Shown in pieces: positions 61,989 to 64,000 of a DNA stretch of 64,000 nucleotides (the stretch's first letter is position 1; every line of letters starts with the position of its first letter). Source of the DNA: Streptomyces sp. NBC_00525. GTDB taxonomy: Bacteria > Actinomycetota > Actinomycetes > Streptomycetales > Streptomycetaceae. The DNA is taken from contig NZ_CP107834.1 in assembly GCF_036346595.1 (NCBI RefSeq), forward strand, positions 1,426,001 to 1,490,000. Reading direction: 5' to 3'. Below the pieces are notes generated by a model. It saw only the letters and a program-made list of their open reading frames with translations, had not been told where the DNA came from and made no database searches. The position numbers were made by a program, and so were the translations under genes.

Positions 61989-63256
61989 GCGTTCTCCCCC
62001 GTCCGGTCCGGCGCGCCCGGCCGACCGGGCTCCTGCGCGCGGGCCTCGACGGGCAGGATCGCATGGACGCGGAACCCGCCCCCGTAGCGGGGACCGGCGG
62101 TGAGGGTGCCGCCCAGCGCGGTGACACGTTCGCGCATGCCGAGCAGGCCGTGGCCGCCGCCGGGCGCCGGGGGGTCTGCCGCGGAGCCGGGTCCGCGGCC
62201 GTTGTCCAGGACCATGACCTCGGCGGTGCTGCCGACCCGTACGACGCTGACCTCGGCCCTGGCGCCCGGACCGGCGTGCTTGCGGACGTTGGTCAGGGCC
62301 TCCTGGATCACCCGGTACGCGGCCAGGTCGACGGCGGAGGGCAGCGGCGGGTCGTCGCAGGCCGAGCAGGCCACCTCGACGGGCAGCCCGGCCTGCCGCA
62401 CGCCCGCCACGAGTTCGCCGAGGACCGCGAGGCCGGGGGCCGGTTCGGTGGGGGCCTCCGGGTCGCCGGACTGGCGCAGCAGGCCCACGGTGGCGCGGAG
62501 TTCGTTGAGGGCGGAGCGGCTGGCCTCGCGGACATGGGCGAGGGCCTGTTTGGCCTGGTCGGGGCGCTTGTCCATGACGTGTGCGGCGACTCCGGCCTGC
62601 ACGTTGACCAGGGCGATGTGGTGGGCGACGACGTCGTGCAGGTCGCGGGCGATGCGCAGGCGTTCCTCGGCGACCCGGCGGCGGGCCTCCTCCTCGCGGG
62701 TGCGTTCGGCGCGTTCGGCGCGTTCCCGGATGGCGTCCACGAACGCGCGGCGGGAGCGGACCGCGTCGCCCGCCGCCCCGGCCATCCCGGTCCAGGCGAA
62801 GACGCCCAGGTTCTCCTGGCTGTACCAGGGCGGGGAGCCGAAGAGCATGGCGGCGGCGGTGAGCGCGGCCATGGTGAGCAGCCCGACCCGCCAGGTGGTG
62901 GGCCGGTCGGTGCGGGCGGCGACGGTGTACAGGGCGATGACCGCGCTCATCACGACGGGGGCGGGCGGGTCGGCGGTGACCAGTTCGACGACGGTCAGCG
63001 CGCCGGTGGCGGCGAGTACGGCCAGGGGTTCGCGGCGCCGCCGGATCAGCGCCAGGGCGCTCAGCACCATCAGGAACAGGCTGCTGGCGGCGGGGGTACG
63101 AGCGCCGAAGGCGGGCCCGTCGGGGCCGCCCGGATCGACGAACGATCCGATGATCATGGCCACGAGCACGGCCAGGGCGAGCGCGGCGTCCAGCGCGAGG
63201 GGATGGCCGCGCAGCCAGGTGCGGATGCGCAGGACACCGGTTCCGAGGGTGGTCAC
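61985..63256 (-). CDS. NarL-type sensor histidine kinase (DesK-like)
   Basis: A 423-residue sensor starting at GTG 63256. Residues 20-165 contain about five membrane helices with little extracytoplasmic sequence, then a coiled linker (RERAERAERTREEEARRRVAEERLRI), the phosphoacceptor region ARDLHDVVAHHIALVNVQAG and an HATPase_c domain (QEALTNVRKHAGP, VLDNGRGPG, GGGHGLLGMRERV). It is translationally coupled to the response regulator. The stimulus is probably membrane-borne. Confidence 0.92.
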   Translation of the reverse strand: MTTLGTGVLRIRTWLRGHPLALDAALALAVLVAMIIGSFVDPGGPDGPAFGARTPAASSLFLMVLSALALIRRRREPLAVLAATGALTVVELVTADPPAPVVMSAVIALYTVAARTDRPTTWRVGLLTMAALTAAAMLFGSPPWYSQENLGVFAWTGMAGAAGDAVRSRRAFVDAIRERAERAERTREEEARRRVAEERLRIARDLHDVVAHHIALVNVQAGVAAHVMDKRPDQAKQALAHVREASRSALNELRATVGLLRQSGDPEAPTEPAPGLAVLGELVAGVRQAGLPVEVACSACDDPPLPSAVDLAAYRVIQEALTNVRKHAGPGARAEVSVVRVGSTAEVMVLDNGRGPGSAADPPAPGGGHGLLGMRERVTALGGTLTAGPRYGGGFRVHAILPVEARAQEPGRPGAPDRTGENA

Positions 63257-63392
63257 GTCCAGCTACGTTACGGCGTGTCGCGCGCGGGCAGGTCCGGGTC
63301 GGCGGCGGGAGCGGGGCCGGGGACGCCGGTGCCCCGCGTCCGGCGGGCGGGCGCGGGGCATCGGGTGCGGGTGCCGGGAAAGCCTCCGGGTG

Positions 63393-63671
63393 TCAGCCGG
63401 GGATCAGGCCGTCGTCGCTGAGCATGTCGCGTACCTCGTCGAGGGTGGCGTCCGGCGACGGCAGGATGAGCTCGGACGGCTCCAGGGAGTCGTCCGGCAG
63501 AGGTGTGCCGAGTTCGCGTACGCGGGCCAGGAGTGCGTGGAGCGTGGTGCGGAAGCCCGGTCCGTCACCGCTCTCCATCTCGGCCAGCAGGGCGTCGTCG
63601 AGCTTGTCGAGCTCGGCGAGATGACTGTCGGCCAGGACTGCCTGGCCCTCCCCCATGATCCGTACGATCAT
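63393..63671 (-). CDS. pspAA: PspA-associated protein PspAA
   Basis: A 92-residue protein with the PspAA N-terminal MIVRIMGEGQAVLADSHLAELDKLDD and acidic C terminus DATLDEVRDMLSDDGLIPG. In actinobacteria this protein is encoded immediately after pspA and acts in the phage-shock-protein response to envelope stress. It follows pspA here with a nine-base gap. Its exact biochemical role is not settled. Confidence 0.88.
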   Translation of the reverse strand: MIVRIMGEGQAVLADSHLAELDKLDDALLAEMESGDGPGFRTTLHALLARVRELGTPLPDDSLEPSELILPSPDATLDEVRDMLSDDGLIPG

Positions 63672-63680
63672 GTCGCTGCC

Positions 63681-64000
63681 TTAGTTCTTGTCGAATTTGT
63701 GGGACTGGCTGTTCTGCTGCCGGGCGTCCTGGGGGCCGCCCTCGATCGCCTGCTGCGAGGAGGAGCCGCCGGCCAGTTCGGCCTTCATGCGCTGGAGTTC
63801 CAGCTCCACATCCGTACCACCGGAGATCCGGTCCAGCTCGGCGGCGATGTCGTCCTTCGCCGTGCCGGTCGGGTCGTCGAGGGCGCCGGAGGCGAGCAGC
63901 TCGTCGATCGCGCCGGCGCGGGCCTGCATCTGCTGCGTCTTGTCCTCGGCCCGCTGGATGGCCAGGCCGACGTCGCCCATCTCCTCGGAGATGCCGGAGA
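63681..64000 (-). CDS. pspA: Phage shock protein A (PspA/IM30), C-terminal part
   Basis: The frame is open at the window edge, so the N-terminal part of the gene is missing. The visible 106 codons encode a charged coiled-coil part (MGDVGLAIQRAEDKTQQMQARAGAIDELLASG, then DIAAELDRISGGTDVELELQRMKAELAGG) and a Gln/Asn-rich tail. This matches the C terminus of actinobacterial PspA, which coats and repairs stressed membrane. pspAA follows it nine bases on. Confidence 0.88.
   Translation of the reverse strand, partial: SGISEEMGDVGLAIQRAEDKTQQMQARAGAIDELLASGALDDPTGTAKDDIAAELDRISGGTDVELELQRMKAELAGGSSSQQAIEGGPQDARQQNSQSHKFDKN

Overview
The window is chromosomal core DNA from a high-GC actinomycete, almost certainly a Streptomyces. 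Supporting signs are the very GC-rich third codon positions, frequent GTG and TTG starts, ATGA/GTGA start-stop overlaps, GC-only hairpin terminators, the actinobacterial bcc:aa3 respiratory cluster (qcrCAB-ctaE, ctaCDF), a PASTA kinase, PimB, and the gene order itself, which from memory follows the S. coelicolor SCO2102-SCO2169 region. I saw no insertion sequence, prophage, CRISPR array or tRNA. Two genes run off the ends (1..68 and 63681..64000).

Layout. 1-9 kb: metF, thiE, an Rv2175c-type DNA-binding protein, a FAD reductase, the TPP-riboswitch-led thiO-thiS-thiG operon, a four-PASTA Ser/Thr kinase and endonuclease IV. 9-18 kb: a sulfite-oxidase-fold protein, bacterioferritin with its ferredoxin (iron box), type II DAHP synthase, a large secreted amidase with FG-GAP-like repeats, a tryptophan attenuator (leader peptide with three Trp codons) in front of a fused anthranilate synthase, and a D-lactate-type dehydrogenase. 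18-28 kb: a NarL-type two-component pair, a PlsC acyltransferase, an esterase, a nuclease-fold protein, glucokinase glkA with its DUF5304 neighbour, an ArsA-like ATPase with an unusual P-loop next to a START-fold protein, and a phosphoesterase. 28-38 kb: long-chain acyl-CoA ligase, pimB, a GT87 mannosyltransferase, a lipoprotein metalloprotease, two NlpC/P60 hydrolases (one behind what looks like a shortened c-di-AMP riboswitch), a NYN-domain protein and a zinc-ribbon protein. 38-42 kb: rhomboid protease, a stand-alone RAM-domain regulator, a SufS-like aminotransferase under a SAM-IV riboswitch followed by a six-codon upstream ORF, and trpD. 42-52 kb: the cytochrome bcc-aa3 supercomplex genes with a degenerate receiver protein and an L,D-transpeptidase between them. 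52-64 kb: a cysteine desulfurase-TusA fusion, an adenosine-kinase-like PfkB enzyme, an anchored secreted protein, erpA-type HesB, nadA, an AcrB-type RND pump, a second two-component pair and pspAA-pspA.

How it fits together. Much of the window is a deeply conserved actinobacterial neighbourhood: from memory, the order resembles M. tuberculosis Rv2172c-Rv2204c (Rv2175c, kinase, DAHP synthase, GT87, acyltransferase, ArsA-like, START-like, fadD15, pimB, NlpC/P60, trpD, ctaE-qcrCAB, ctaCDF, adoK, hesB). It mixes respiration, envelope synthesis and remodelling, and aromatic or sulfur metabolism. RNA-level control is unusually dense: TPP riboswitch, trp attenuator, SAM-IV riboswitch and a c-di-AMP-like leader. 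Several candidate operators lie on respiratory and NAD promoters (ctaC, ctaE, nadA). No wholly novel defence or biosynthetic system was found; the most interesting items are regulatory RNAs and operators and a few noncanonical proteins. Function calls rest on motif recognition by eye, and comparisons with named species are from memory.
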